Origin: Melioribacter roseus
GTDB taxonomy: Bacteria; Bacteroidota; Ignavibacteria; Ignavibacteriales; Melioribacteraceae
Assembly: GCA_020724265.1 (NCBI GenBank)
Contig: DYHH01000011.1
Coordinates: forward strand, 1-64,000
DNA: 64,000 bases
Reading direction: 5' to 3'
A model generated the notes under the pieces. The model saw only the letters and a program-made list of their open reading frames with translations. It was not told the DNA's origin and did no database searches. How positions within the stretch are numbered: position 1 is the first letter of the stretch; each line of letters begins with the position of its first letter. Position numbers and translations under genes: made by a program. Of this stretch, positions 27,756 through 37,506 are shown one piece after another.

Positions 27756-28093
27756 TTCAGATTTTCGGCACAAAAAAATGTAAAGATACTCAGAAAGCAG
27801 AAAGATTTTTCAAAGAACGTAAAATTGAAATTCAATTCAGAGACTTAACCGAAAAAGGTGTAAGCAAGAAAGAATTGGATAACTTCACACAATTCTATTC
27901 TTTAAATGAGTTAATCGACGTTGAAGGAAAGCAGTACAAAAAGAGGAATCTCAAATACATAATTCACGATGTTGAAAACGAATTACTTGAAGACCCGCTG
28001 CTTTTCAGAACTCCTATCGTCAGATTCAACAGAAGAGTTGTAATAGGTTATGATCCGGATGCCTGGCTTGAATTCGCAAAAGAATCGGGTTGA
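27752..28093 (+). CDS. ArsC/Spx-family thioredoxin-fold protein
   Basis: The protein has 113 residues. It begins IQIFGTKKCKDTQKAERFF, has FRDLTEKGVSKKELDNF, and ends with DPLLFRTPIVRFNRRVVIGY. This is the ArsC/Spx/YffB group. There is one Cys at the active position and Thr three residues on, so true arsenate reductase activity is unproven. No other ars gene is present. Its 3' end overlaps the convergent sensor kinase gene by 46 bases. Confidence 0.85.
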   Translation: MIQIFGTKKCKDTQKAERFFKERKIEIQFRDLTEKGVSKKELDNFTQFYSLNELIDVEGKQYKKRNLKYIIHDVENELLEDPLLFRTPIVRFNRRVVIGYDPDAWLEFAKESG

Positions 28094-31086
28094 TTTAGAA
28101 TTGAAATTGGAATTTTAGCGTTTAGTTTACAGCCTTCACCTTCAAAAGATTTTATATTCAATTCCCCCCCTAATAAACGAATTCTTTCTTCCATGCTTGC
28201 CAAACCCATTCCATATTTAGTTTTGTTGGGTTTATACTTTTGATAGTTGAACCCAATGCCGTCATCTTCAATTCGTATATTAAAGAAATCATTTTTCAAA
28301 ATAAAAATAACAATACCGCTTTCGGCTTTAGAATGCTTACGGATGTTTGTTAATCCTTCTTGTACAAATCTATAAATATTGGTCTGGTATTCTTCGTTCA
28401 TATTGAGAGGTTCATCAATGTTCGAAAAGAATTCAATTTCTATATTTGAGTAAGTTGAAACGTCCTTACATAAAGCTTGGATAGCGTTTATAATTCCCAT
28501 TTGCTTGATTGAATTAGGATGAAGCAAGAATGCCATATTTTTCAAAGAAATTAAAATGTCATTTAACTTATTGGATAACCAAGAGAATTTTGAGCTATCG
28601 TCAGTAGGGATTTCGTTAGATAATTTATCCAGTTGAAATTTAACAAGGGCTAATTCTTGTGAAAAATTATCATGCAGTTCGCGTGCAATTTTTTCTCTTT
28701 CCTCTTCTTGTGTAGTGAAAATTCTTTGTGTTAAATCCCGTATGTTTCTTTCCGAATTTCGAAGTTCCTTTGTTCTTTTCTTAACTTCAATTTCAAGTAA
28801 TTTGGAATATCGATTTTTCGCTAGATATTCATACACCGAATATGAAACGGAAATAAGGAAAATAATCACAAAGAAATAAAACCAATAGTTTTTGAAAAAT
28901 GGAGTTTTAATAACAATTGTACTTAAACTCAATGTATCGCTGCTAACACCCTTTGCATTCGTTGCAGAGATTTTTAATTCATATGTACCGGAGTCTAAGT
29001 TACGAAGAAGATAATTATCACTACTTGTTCTATATATTTCGCGGGTTTCTTTGGATAAATTTACCAATACAATAGTATAGTCAACCAGGTTCTCATCAAT
29101 AAAGCTTGGTGAATTATATCTTAATAATACTTCGGGTTTGCTGTACGGTATGTGGATTTCGTTTTCAATTTTATAAGGAATTCCCTTTAGGTTAAACAAT
29201 CCGTAAAAATTAAGCTTTGGTTTCAATTGATACAATTCTTCATTATATAGTTGAGAGTGGAACACCGATAATCCCTTCGCCGTACCGATGAAAACTTTAC
29301 CGTCTTTATATAAGAACGCATCTCTGTTTGTTTCAACACCGGCAAGTCCTTCTGTTGGTGTAAATAAAAACTGTTGACCTGTAGACGGATTCCATCGAAG
29401 TGCCCCGCCCATCAAACCGAACCAAAGAAACTCTTCTTCGCGGTCAATGAAAAATACCGGTTTGTCAATCGCCAAATCATCAAATTTACTTAGTTTCTTT
29501 CCATCGAATATGTATAAACCATTATAAGTTCCAACCAGCCATTTATTATTTGTCATTTTATAAAAAGAGTATACTTCATCTGCCAATAAAGTGCCGGTTT
29601 TAAATGAATCAATTTCAGAGGTATATTCATTAAATAGGTATAAACCTTTTTTTGTAGCAAGTATCAAGTTTTCATCATCATACCGAGAAATTCTTCTTAC
29701 GTTCAAAGAAGAAATTGATTTTAATGGAGTAGGATTTCCATTGTCGATTCTATAAAGATATTTATCGGTTGAATAATAAATATTACCCCGGTTGTCAATA
29801 AATAAACTTAAAAACGAAAAAGAGCCGTCCGATAGAATATTATTTTGCCATCTTACCTTTAATTGTCTTGTGATATAACCAATGCCAAGCAATTGCGAAT
29901 TAAACCAAACAACATCTAACTTAGGGTCATAAGTTAAATACAATATTCTATGAAACCTTCGATGTTCTTTCTGGGAAGGTAAAGACAACCTTATTACTTT
30001 GTTTTCATCTAATGCAGAAAAACTTCCGTTATGAGCTAAAATAATCGGACCGTTTGGAAATGATTCAATTGCGGTAATTTCATTTTCGGAAAGCCCGTCT
30101 GATTCATACAAATTAATAAAGGGCGAATGTTTTACTTTCGTTAAACCGCGCAACGATGTAATCCAAACATTTGATTCATAATCAACAAAACATGAAGTTG
30201 CACCGCTTGATGAGAACCCCATGGAATTGTCAAGTTTTTCAGTATGATCAATTAATTGGTTCCATCTGTATGAACCGAAAATTGTTCCGAAATAAAAATC
30301 GTTAAATGGAGTTACATTAATAAATGCATAGTTAGTATGTTGCTCGTAGAATGGTATCTCAAAATTTTCTTTAAGAATAATAATTTTATTATCAATAAAC
30401 TGTCCAATCCAATTTAATCCAAGAAGATATATTTCGTCCGTATTAACCTGCTTACTTATAGCAATTATTTCTCCGGTTTTATCAATAAAGCCGGTATCGT
30501 AAATTTTTGTTTCCGGGTTGTAAATTATCAAACCTCTGTTGGTACCAAGAAAAATCTGCGTGTCAATAAATCGACCGTCATACACTTTAATGCCGGTTGA
30601 CCCATCTATTGAAAGATTCTCCATCTTTTCATTGGTTCCAAAAACTACACTTCTTTGTTGTGAAAGACTTAAAAAATGCGGTTGGTTATCAAAAATAGAT
30701 ATATCAATTATTATAGAATTTTTATAATTGGTACTTTCTATAGTAATAGATTCCCATGAATTATCTTTTTTATAAAAGACTTTGTCTGTAAGATTAAAAC
30801 CGGGGAAAGCCCAGATAGTCCCTTGTTCATCTTTTAGTACGGAACTGAAAGAATAATTCAGATTTTCATTTTTAACTGAATCTAATCTACTCCAAGAACG
30901 TCCGTTGTATTCAATCAGACCGGATTCTGATGCAAACCACATATTTCCATTCTCATCTTGAATACAACTGTAAAGTGTTAGAGAAGGTAAGCCGTCAAGA
31001 GTTGTATATGTTCTAATAATAGAGGATTGAGAAAAGAGATGTGTTGGTAAGAGAAGAAGAATTATTATATAAAAAAGATTACGCAC
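28048..31086 (-). CDS. Orphan Reg_prop sensor histidine kinase (HisKA_3 type)
   Basis: The protein has 1012 residues. After a signal peptide (HLFSQ), a periplasmic pair of beta-propellers made of Reg_prop repeats runs to about 620 (TTLDGLPSLTLYSCIQDENG, NMWFASESGLIEY, LWFGLMGGALRWNP). A Y_Y_Y domain and one membrane helix (FYFFVIIFLISVSYSVYEYL) follow. The cytoplasmic part has a coiled coil, the phospho-acceptor region EEEREKIARELHDNFSQEL, and an ATPase domain (EGLTNIRKHSKA, DDGIGFN, GMGLASMEERIRLLGG). This resembles NarX/DesK-type kinases. No response regulator gene is adjacent and no receiver domain is fused, so the partner is elsewhere. Confidence 0.9.
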   Translation of the reverse strand: MRNLFYIIILLLLPTHLFSQSSIIRTYTTLDGLPSLTLYSCIQDENGNMWFASESGLIEYNGRSWSRLDSVKNENLNYSFSSVLKDEQGTIWAFPGFNLTDKVFYKKDNSWESITIESTNYKNSIIIDISIFDNQPHFLSLSQQRSVVFGTNEKMENLSIDGSTGIKVYDGRFIDTQIFLGTNRGLIIYNPETKIYDTGFIDKTGEIIAISKQVNTDEIYLLGLNWIGQFIDNKIIILKENFEIPFYEQHTNYAFINVTPFNDFYFGTIFGSYRWNQLIDHTEKLDNSMGFSSSGATSCFVDYESNVWITSLRGLTKVKHSPFINLYESDGLSENEITAIESFPNGPIILAHNGSFSALDENKVIRLSLPSQKEHRRFHRILYLTYDPKLDVVWFNSQLLGIGYITRQLKVRWQNNILSDGSFSFLSLFIDNRGNIYYSTDKYLYRIDNGNPTPLKSISSLNVRRISRYDDENLILATKKGLYLFNEYTSEIDSFKTGTLLADEVYSFYKMTNNKWLVGTYNGLYIFDGKKLSKFDDLAIDKPVFFIDREEEFLWFGLMGGALRWNPSTGQQFLFTPTEGLAGVETNRDAFLYKDGKVFIGTAKGLSVFHSQLYNEELYQLKPKLNFYGLFNLKGIPYKIENEIHIPYSKPEVLLRYNSPSFIDENLVDYTIVLVNLSKETREIYRTSSDNYLLRNLDSGTYELKISATNAKGVSSDTLSLSTIVIKTPFFKNYWFYFFVIIFLISVSYSVYEYLAKNRYSKLLEIEVKKRTKELRNSERNIRDLTQRIFTTQEEEREKIARELHDNFSQELALVKFQLDKLSNEIPTDDSSKFSWLSNKLNDILISLKNMAFLLHPNSIKQMGIINAIQALCKDVSTYSNIEIEFFSNIDEPLNMNEEYQTNIYRFVQEGLTNIRKHSKAESGIVIFILKNDFFNIRIEDDGIGFNYQKYKPNKTKYGMGLASMEERIRLLGGELNIKSFEGEGCKLNAKIPISILNQPDSFANSSQASGS

Positions 31087-31134
31087 TTGTTAGTTCATTT
31101 GCTAATTTGATCTTGAACTAAATATAACAAAAAC

Positions 31135-31749
31135 TTAAATAATTTTCCACTCTTTCAATAAGTACGTGAAACTATCGTTTTTTAAGTATTGAGCAGCGTC
31201 CCATCCAAGACTCTTTGCGGCTTCAACATTTTCTAATAAGTCATCAATAAAAAAATGTTCAAAAGGATATGACCCTGTAAAATTCTCAACTGCCTCGTAA
31301 ATTTTCTTTTCCGGTTTTCTAAAACCAACTTCATGAGAGAGAATCATCTTATCAAAATATTTTAGAAACTCGTATTTCTCCCAACCATATTTATGATGAA
31401 TAAAATTTGTATTAGACAAAAGAACAAGTTGATATTTTTGCTTTAATAGAGGAAGCAGATTTATTGTTTCGTCAATCGGTGAAAACAGATCTGAATAAAA
31501 ATTAAAAAATTCTTCAGCACTTATTTTAAAATTTAACCACGACAACATTTTATCAGTAAATTCTTCACGGGAAATATTGTTCTTTTCATATTCGCAGTGA
31601 ATATGATAGTTTTCAAAATACAATAAATGAAACCGATCACCGAGACCGGCTTCAACATTATTCAATTTATCAATAAGTCTCTGCGAATCTACATTAAGAA
31701 GTACATCACCTAAGTCAAAAACAATTACTTTATAATTATTTTTTGTCAT
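31135..31749 (-). CDS. HAD-IA family hydrolase (YihX-like)
   Basis: The protein has 204 residues. Motif I is VIVFDLGDVLLNVD, motif II is LVLLSNTNFIHHKYG, motif III is HEVGFRKPEKKIYE and motif IV is FFIDDLLENVEAAKSLG. A helical cap lies between motifs I and II. The family is close to YihX, which acts on alpha-glucose 1-phosphate, but the substrate is not fixed here. It lies after the M16 peptidase genes with a small hairpin between. Confidence 0.85.
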   Translation of the reverse strand: MTKNNYKVIVFDLGDVLLNVDSQRLIDKLNNVEAGLGDRFHLLYFENYHIHCEYEKNNISREEFTDKMLSWLNFKISAEEFFNFYSDLFSPIDETINLLPLLKQKYQLVLLSNTNFIHHKYGWEKYEFLKYFDKMILSHEVGFRKPEKKIYEAVENFTGSYPFEHFFIDDLLENVEAAKSLGWDAAQYLKNDSFTYLLKEWKII

Positions 31750-31759
31750 TTTAATAATA

Positions 31760-31785
31760 ATGGGTCGACAATAAAATCGACCCTA
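31760..31785 (-). terminator. Hairpin after the M16 peptidase operon
   Basis: GGGTCGA (31762-31768) pairs perfectly with TCGACCC (31777-31783) around an eight-base loop. It lies between the M16 stop and the HAD gene start. The T tract on the minus strand is interrupted (ATTATTATT), so termination may be partial. Confidence 0.5.
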
Positions 31786-31790
31786 AAACA

Positions 31791-33857
31791 TTAATTGAAG
31801 AAACCGTCACTTAAATCTTGATTAACTTTTATTTCCGCTACTTCTAATTCAATGGATTGCGGACCTAACTGCTGTGAAAGTTTGTGAGGAAAAAGAACCC
31901 CGCCTACTTCTCTGTAATCCGACATATCAATTGTTTGATCAAAACTTCCTTGCGGAGATTCAACGGTTGTTATTTCTCTAATTTTATATCCTGATTCAAC
32001 ATCATAATAATTAAACCATTTTTTGCCTGATGGAAGAAGAAGTTCAATCTCATAAGCATCTTTTCCGTTAATTGTTTTAATTCCTTTCAGTGAAGGAGTA
32101 ATACCTAATTCGTCATAATGGAGGAACAAGTTCATTGTTGCTTGTAATTTCAACTCGTCAAGCTGTTTTCCTTCAATTAATGATTCTTGACCGTTTGTAA
32201 TTTGTTTTCCGACTTCGCCATTGAATGAAGTTGTCTGTTTAACAACAACTGCATCAAGTTCTTGGTGAAGTAAATTCGGAATTTTACGGGATAAAGTTAA
32301 TGTTACTTCAAATCCTTGAACCTGACCTTTCAAAGTTGTTTGAACATCTTTAATACTTTCCAACTTTTCTCGTCCCCCCTGTACATCAATCCATCTATCA
32401 ATTATGGAATCGACGGTTATACCCGGATCAACTTTTTTTACTGACGGGTCATATTCGTTTCCGTAGATATCATAATAATTTATCTTGCCGCTTAAAGAAA
32501 ACTTTTTGAGATTATTAGCAACTTCATCACCTTTACCTACAACAAGTATGTGCGCCTCATCCGGTTTGATGTACTTTTTAGAAACAGCGATAACATCTTC
32601 CTTAGTAACCGCATCTAAATTTTTCAGATAATTCTTATAGTAATCTTTTGGAAGATTATATCTTTCTATGTTTAATGCAAAACGTGCAATAGTTTGCGGA
32701 CTCTCCAGTGAGCGCGAGAAATTTCCGTTGAGGAAATTTTTTGCTAACTCCAATTCTTCGTCGGTAATATCTCCGCTGCGCATCTTTTTCATCTCAGATA
32801 ATATTTCCGTAATTGTACTGTCGGTTACGGAGTTTCTTACTTGAGTTGAGGCTGAAAAACTTCCGATTAGTTCATCCGAATCAATACTTGATCTTGCCCC
32901 GTATGTATAACCTTTATCTTCCCTTAAATTAGAATTCAGTTTAGATGAGAAATACCCTCCCAAAATCATGTTTGCCACGGAAGTTTTAATTACATCTTCG
33001 GAACCGATTTTAAGATCAATAGGATAGGATACGTTTACTACAGATTGAACTGACTGAGGTCTGTCAACTAAAGAGACTTTATTTACCAATGGTGCTTGAG
33101 GTTTTTTGTAACTTACTTTAGAAACATCCTTTGCTTTCCAGCCATCAAAATATTTTTTTATCAACTTTTCTGCATCGTCTTTTTCAATATCACCTACAAT
33201 TGCCAAATATGAAATACTTGGTGTAAAGTATTCTGTGTAGTAGCTTTGACAAACTTCTAAAGTAATATTATTAACAGTCTCTTCGGTAACTTGTTCACCA
33301 TACGGATGATCTAATCCGAAAACAAGAGCATTTCTTACATTTGCTGCAATTGCATTCGGATCGTCTTTCTGAGCTTTCAATCCAGAAAGAGTTTGTTTGA
33401 TTATTTTATCTAATTCTTCTTGCTTGAACTCGGCATTGAGAACAATGTCGCTCATAAGCTCCAGCAAACTTTCAGTATGCCGGGTTAAAGAACTTGCAAA
33501 TATTCCTGTAGCAGAAGTATTTAATCGTGCACCAATAAAATCAACTGCTTCGTCAATATCGGCTTTTGATCTTGTTTTTGTTCCGGTTCTTAGTAACTGA
33601 CCTGCTATTGATACGTACCCGGCTTTTTCTCCTTCAAAGATCGGGTCTCTATCAATAACCAAAGAGAATGAGACAACCGGGAGTTTATCATTTTTAACAA
33701 GAAAAACCTTCAAACCATTATCGAGAGTAAAGGATTCAGAATCACCGATTTGAATTTCGGGGGCAGGACCTGGCTCCGGCATATTTGATCTGTCAACTTG
33801 TGCGTAAAGCGATAAAGTAAACAGAAATATTATTATTATAAGAATCTTGTTATTCAT
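31791..33857 (-). CDS. M16-like peptidase partner without the zinc motif, fused to a LolA-like domain
   Basis: From the ATG at 33857 (GGAG seven bases upstream) the protein has 688 residues; an ATG at 33878 lacks such support. A signal peptide ends SLYAQ. Two M16 half-domains follow (FTLDNGLKVFLVKNDKLPVV; later VVNVSYPID to the DEAHILVVGKGDEV region). The zinc-binding HxxEH is absent: the matching helix reads AGYVSIAGQLL, so this is a non-catalytic subunit. Residues after about 470 form an extra beta-rich domain (DVQTTLKGQVQGFEVTLTLS, MSDYREVGGVLFPHKL) like LolA or outer-membrane lipoprotein-sorting proteins. It probably pairs with the catalytic subunit encoded 26 bases upstream. Confidence 0.88.
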   Translation of the reverse strand: MNNKILIIIIFLFTLSLYAQVDRSNMPEPGPAPEIQIGDSESFTLDNGLKVFLVKNDKLPVVSFSLVIDRDPIFEGEKAGYVSIAGQLLRTGTKTRSKADIDEAVDFIGARLNTSATGIFASSLTRHTESLLELMSDIVLNAEFKQEELDKIIKQTLSGLKAQKDDPNAIAANVRNALVFGLDHPYGEQVTEETVNNITLEVCQSYYTEYFTPSISYLAIVGDIEKDDAEKLIKKYFDGWKAKDVSKVSYKKPQAPLVNKVSLVDRPQSVQSVVNVSYPIDLKIGSEDVIKTSVANMILGGYFSSKLNSNLREDKGYTYGARSSIDSDELIGSFSASTQVRNSVTDSTITEILSEMKKMRSGDITDEELELAKNFLNGNFSRSLESPQTIARFALNIERYNLPKDYYKNYLKNLDAVTKEDVIAVSKKYIKPDEAHILVVGKGDEVANNLKKFSLSGKINYYDIYGNEYDPSVKKVDPGITVDSIIDRWIDVQGGREKLESIKDVQTTLKGQVQGFEVTLTLSRKIPNLLHQELDAVVVKQTTSFNGEVGKQITNGQESLIEGKQLDELKLQATMNLFLHYDELGITPSLKGIKTINGKDAYEIELLLPSGKKWFNYYDVESGYKIREITTVESPQGSFDQTIDMSDYREVGGVLFPHKLSQQLGPQSIELEVAEIKVNQDLSDGFFN

Positions 33858-33883
33858 TTTATTCTCCGTTATTCTCATAAACT

Positions 33884-35206
33884 TTATTTTTCTTGCGACT
33901 TAGGCAAGTAGTATAATACTACTCTTTGATTTTCATCTAAGTAATCATTTGCGACTCGTTTAATATCTTCTTTAGTAACTCTCATATATCTTTCTAACTC
34001 TGTGTTTATTAAATTAGCATCTCCGAAATACACATGATAATCGGCGAGAGTTTCTGCAATACCTGCAACCGTAGAGTTCTGCTGCACAAATCTACTTTCA
34101 ATTTGATTACGTAATTTTTCAAATTCGGAATCAGAAATAAGTTCATTCTTTGCTTTGTTAATTTCTTCTTGAATTGCTTCTTCTAAAACCGCAGGCTCTA
34201 TCCCTACGTTAGGTAAACCGAAAACAATAAATTGTCCTTCTGCTTCTAACGATAATGGAATAGATGCAGCTTGTAAAGCAAGTTGTTTGTTATCAACAAG
34301 TTCTTTGTACATACGCGAACTTTGTCCCCCCGAAAGTAAAGTTGTGAGCATATTAATAGCATAATAATCTTCAGTGCCCTGAGCCGGTATCCGGTAGGAA
34401 TGAATTACTGCAGGAAGTTGAATGTTATCATAAACAGTATCTCTAATTTCCGCAGTCATTGGCGGTTCAACTATATTTGGTCTGTAAATTTCCTTGCTAC
34501 CCGCAGGTATACCGGAAAAATAAAGGTCTACAAGTTCCTTGGTTTTATCAATATCAATATCTCCTGCAATTGATAAAGTAGCATTTTGAGGAACATAAAA
34601 AGTTTCATAGAATTCAATAAACTCATCGATTGTTGCCATATCTATATACTGAACGGAGCCGATTGGTGTCCAGCTATAAGGATATTCGGAATAAGCACGT
34701 TTAAATATTTCTTCAAGAATAGAACCGTATGGTTGATTATCATAACGCTGACTTCTTTCTTCCTTAACAACTTTGCGCTGAGTTTCAACTCCCAAAGAAT
34801 CGATCTTTGCATGAAGCAATCTTTCCGATTCCAACCAAAGACCAAGTTCTAATTGGTTGGATGGAAGAATTTGATAATAAAATGTTCTATCGAAAGAGGT
34901 GTTCGCGTTGAGCGTACCGCCGCTACCTTGAACTATTTTAAAGTATTCACCTCTCGGAATGTTCTCGGAGCCCTCGAACATCAAATGCTCGAAAAAATGA
35001 GCGAAGCCTGTTCGTTCCGGGTGTTCGTTTTTTGAACCGACATGATACATAATAGAAACAGCTACTATCGGTGTGGAATTATCTTGATGTAAAATCACAT
35101 GAAGTCCGTTCTCTAAATCATATTCACCAAATTCAATTTTCTTTGAATCGGCAAATAAAAGTATGGAACAGACAATCATCAAAATAAAAATCAATTTCCT
35201 ATTCAT
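33884..35206 (-). CDS. M16 family zinc peptidase, catalytic subunit
   Basis: The protein has 440 residues with a signal peptide (IVCSILLFADS), and is likely periplasmic. The inverted zinc motif is GFAHFFEHLMFEG with His70, Glu73 and His74. The distal Glu ligand lies in KVVKEERSQRYDNQP. SGGTLNANTSFDRTFYY and the C-terminal half-domain with QSSRMYKELVDNKQLA complete the fold. It belongs with PqqL or the mitochondrial processing peptidase group and should act with the inactive subunit encoded next. Substrates are unknown. Confidence 0.93.
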   Translation of the reverse strand: MNRKLIFILMIVCSILLFADSKKIEFGEYDLENGLHVILHQDNSTPIVAVSIMYHVGSKNEHPERTGFAHFFEHLMFEGSENIPRGEYFKIVQGSGGTLNANTSFDRTFYYQILPSNQLELGLWLESERLLHAKIDSLGVETQRKVVKEERSQRYDNQPYGSILEEIFKRAYSEYPYSWTPIGSVQYIDMATIDEFIEFYETFYVPQNATLSIAGDIDIDKTKELVDLYFSGIPAGSKEIYRPNIVEPPMTAEIRDTVYDNIQLPAVIHSYRIPAQGTEDYYAINMLTTLLSGGQSSRMYKELVDNKQLALQAASIPLSLEAEGQFIVFGLPNVGIEPAVLEEAIQEEINKAKNELISDSEFEKLRNQIESRFVQQNSTVAGIAETLADYHVYFGDANLINTELERYMRVTKEDIKRVANDYLDENQRVVLYYLPKSQEK

Positions 35207-35307
35207 GTTAACCCTTTTATTTTTTGTAAATAGTTTGGATTTGAGGTAACTAATATTACTAAAATCCGGCTCTAAAGAAATACTTAATTACGCAATCGAA
35301 AATATAT

Positions 35308-36216
35308 TTATATTTTTTTGTTTACCGTTTTTCGTTTAACCTGTACTAATACCGCACCTAAAGCAGCAATCATCATACCGATGCCTTCTTTAGATGTTAT
35401 TGCCTCACCAAGAAAAATCCAAGCTAATATGGCTATTTGGATCAACATTGTTCCGTTAATAATGCTCGATTCCATTGCGGTTAATGTACGGAGAGTTAAA
35501 TTCCAAAGAGTAAATGCAAAGGCAGTATTTATAATTGCCAACCAAAGTAAATAAAGAATATTAGCCGAGCTTATTACCGGGAGTCCTTGAATACCAACGC
35601 CTGAAATAAGCAAAACAATGCCGCCGATTCCCATACTTATAACTGTAATTGTAACCGGACTAATAGAAGAAGCTCTGTTTACATCTCTGCCGATAATTGC
35701 TGAACCGGCATTGGCTAAAACTCCGAATCCCATTACAATTAATCCCAATGTTTGGTTGCCGCTTAAGAGAACCGGATAAAAATATACAAGAACGCCAATT
35801 ATAAAAAGTAACGCCCCTGCCCATTGTAAAAATGTCGGTTTCTCGGATAAAATAAAAATTCCCATCACGGCAACAACAATAGGTGTGAAGTTAAGAAGAA
35901 GACTTACGGTAACAGCAGGTAAAAGAGAAAGTCCAAGAAATTGTGCTCCTTGTGTAAACGTATAAAATGTGAAACCGAGTAAAACCAATTTTGCCCAATC
36001 ACTTTTTTGTAAGTTTTTTATTTCGCTTATTACTTTCTTGCTGAATGCTAAGGGTAACAGTGCTATAAATGCGATTGTATAACGTAAACCGGCAAAAGTG
36101 AGAGGGGGGATTTCAGCTAAACCAATTTTAATTATCACAAATGAAGTTGACCAAAGGAAGGTTACAAGAAGAGCTATGGATATTGCTGCAAATTGTGAAA
36201 GAGATTTAGTTTTCAT
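35308..36216 (-). CDS. EamA/DMT-family transporter
   Basis: The protein has 302 residues with ten predicted membrane helices in two EamA repeats. The first starts ISIALLVTFLWSTSFVIIKI and has PPLTFAGLRYTIAFIALLPL; the second has SGVGIQGLPVISSANILYLL and the signature EAITSKEGIGMMIAALGAVLV. Drug/metabolite transporters of this family usually export amino acids or metabolites. The substrate is unknown. Confidence 0.9.
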   Translation of the reverse strand: MKTKSLSQFAAISIALLVTFLWSTSFVIIKIGLAEIPPLTFAGLRYTIAFIALLPLAFSKKVISEIKNLQKSDWAKLVLLGFTFYTFTQGAQFLGLSLLPAVTVSLLLNFTPIVVAVMGIFILSEKPTFLQWAGALLFIIGVLVYFYPVLLSGNQTLGLIVMGFGVLANAGSAIIGRDVNRASSISPVTITVISMGIGGIVLLISGVGIQGLPVISSANILYLLWLAIINTAFAFTLWNLTLRTLTAMESSIINGTMLIQIAILAWIFLGEAITSKEGIGMMIAALGAVLVQVKRKTVNKKI

Positions 36217-36249
36217 TTAACAACATAAAAAAATCTCATTTACTATCAA

Positions 36250-36522
36250 AAAACACCCGGATAGGGACGCTGATTTTTATGATCGATAGTCAATCATCAA
36301 TAATCAATAGTAAATTTAAAACTTCATCCATTCTCACATAGAAAAACAAAGCCGCGAATTCGCGAATCATCAGTATGAGATTCTATTTGCTTAATCAATT
36401 TTCGCGAATTAAAACTTTAATTCTAATTACCAAATAAGTCAAAGAACCCGGATTCTTTTTTATCGATATGATATTTAATGAACAATAATCAATCGTCAAT
36501 AATCAATAGTAAATTAATAGCT
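36250..36522. repeat. Gene-free stretch with two copies of a heptamer-repeat unit and an internal CGCGAATT cluster
   Basis: Two related blocks of about 65 bases lie at 36255-36315 and 36446-36514. Both begin CCCGGAT and end in seven-base units: AATCATC, AATAATC, AATAGTA in the first, and AATAATC, AATCGTC, AATAATC, AATAGTA in the second. Between them is a palindrome-rich patch with CGCGAATTCGCG at 36354 and TCGCGAATT at 36402. No ORF or promoter was seen. A third heptamer block occurs at 40296. Confidence 0.6.
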
Positions 36523-37422
36523 TTACCCGTGTATTCGTTTTCGTTTATTATCCGAAGTGCGGCATTTATCCGAACAGCAATATTCGTTTTCAATTTTGCA
36601 GTTGTGGCATGTTACCAAAAGTTTATCACAATTTTGGTTGTGACAATTAATGTACCATGAAGCCGGTTGACCGCAATAATAACATTTGCCGGTATGTTGT
36701 AATTCTGTTTTTTTGTTAGGTTGAACGATTCGCCGTTCATCGAAAACAAAAATACTTCCTTCCCAATATTTATCTGGATTGTCGTTTGTATAAGTAACGA
36801 TTCCGCCTTCAAGCTGATAAACATCTTTAAAACCTTGTTCAACTAAATAAGCAGAGGCTTTCTCGCATCTTATACCCCCGGTACAATATGTGACAACCGT
36901 TTTATCTTTGTAATCTTTCAACTCATCGGCAACTTTCGGCCAATCACGGAATGTTTTCATTTCCGGGGTTACTGCATTCTTGAATCTACCGATTTCACTT
37001 TCGTAAGAATTTCTTGCGTCAACAATTATAAAGTCTTTATTCTCTTCATAAAATTTATTCAGGTCATCAGGCTTTAAACGTTTGCCGGTTTTTTGTAAAT
37101 CGACATTCCCAAAATCTGAATTAACAATTTCTTTCTTGACTCTTACATGAGTTTTATAAAATGCATGTTCATTTGCGTAATCCTCTTTGAACCATATATC
37201 GGAAAACTCCGGGTAACTTCTTACTTGTGATTTGTACAATTCAATATTTTTTATTGTACCGGAGACGGTGCCGTTTATTCCTTCGGTAGAAATAAAAACT
37301 CTTCCCTTGATATCGTTATCTATGCAAAACCGTAAGTGATCTTCTCTAAAATTTTCCGGGTTTGAAAATTCGACATACTTGTAAAAAAGTAATACTTTAT
37401 ATTTGCTTTCTTGTTGATTCAC
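36523..37422 (-). CDS. trhO: TrhO, oxygen-dependent tRNA uridine hydroxylase (YceA/rhodanese family)
   Basis: TrhO makes 5-hydroxyuridine at the wobble base of some tRNAs. The protein has 299 residues. The N-terminal acylphosphatase-like domain has GRVFISTEGINGTVSG, and the rhodanese domain has FIIVDARNSYESEIGRFKNA and the active loop YCTGGIRCEKA with Cys180. The C-terminus is Cys-rich (CYYCGQPASWY, CHNCKIENEYCCSDKC), as in the longer bacterial forms, probably a zinc site. No other tRNA gene or enzyme is adjacent. Confidence 0.92.
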   Translation of the reverse strand: MNQQESKYKVLLFYKYVEFSNPENFREDHLRFCIDNDIKGRVFISTEGINGTVSGTIKNIELYKSQVRSYPEFSDIWFKEDYANEHAFYKTHVRVKKEIVNSDFGNVDLQKTGKRLKPDDLNKFYEENKDFIIVDARNSYESEIGRFKNAVTPEMKTFRDWPKVADELKDYKDKTVVTYCTGGIRCEKASAYLVEQGFKDVYQLEGGIVTYTNDNPDKYWEGSIFVFDERRIVQPNKKTELQHTGKCYYCGQPASWYINCHNQNCDKLLVTCHNCKIENEYCCSDKCRTSDNKRKRIHG

Positions 37423-37506
37423 TTATTCCTTTTAGTTCTGTTATTTAGGGAAACAAAGATAGCAAATCCGATTTAATAACTAAACAAGAAAATACGGAGG
37501 AATATC

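Noticed and set aside
27752-28093. Arsenic resistance locus
   Set aside because: Only an ArsC/Spx-like fold is present; there is no arsR, arsB or acr3 gene.
36250-36522. CRISPR array
   Set aside because: The repeats are short tandem heptamers and two diverged 65-base units without regular spacers, and no cas genes are present.
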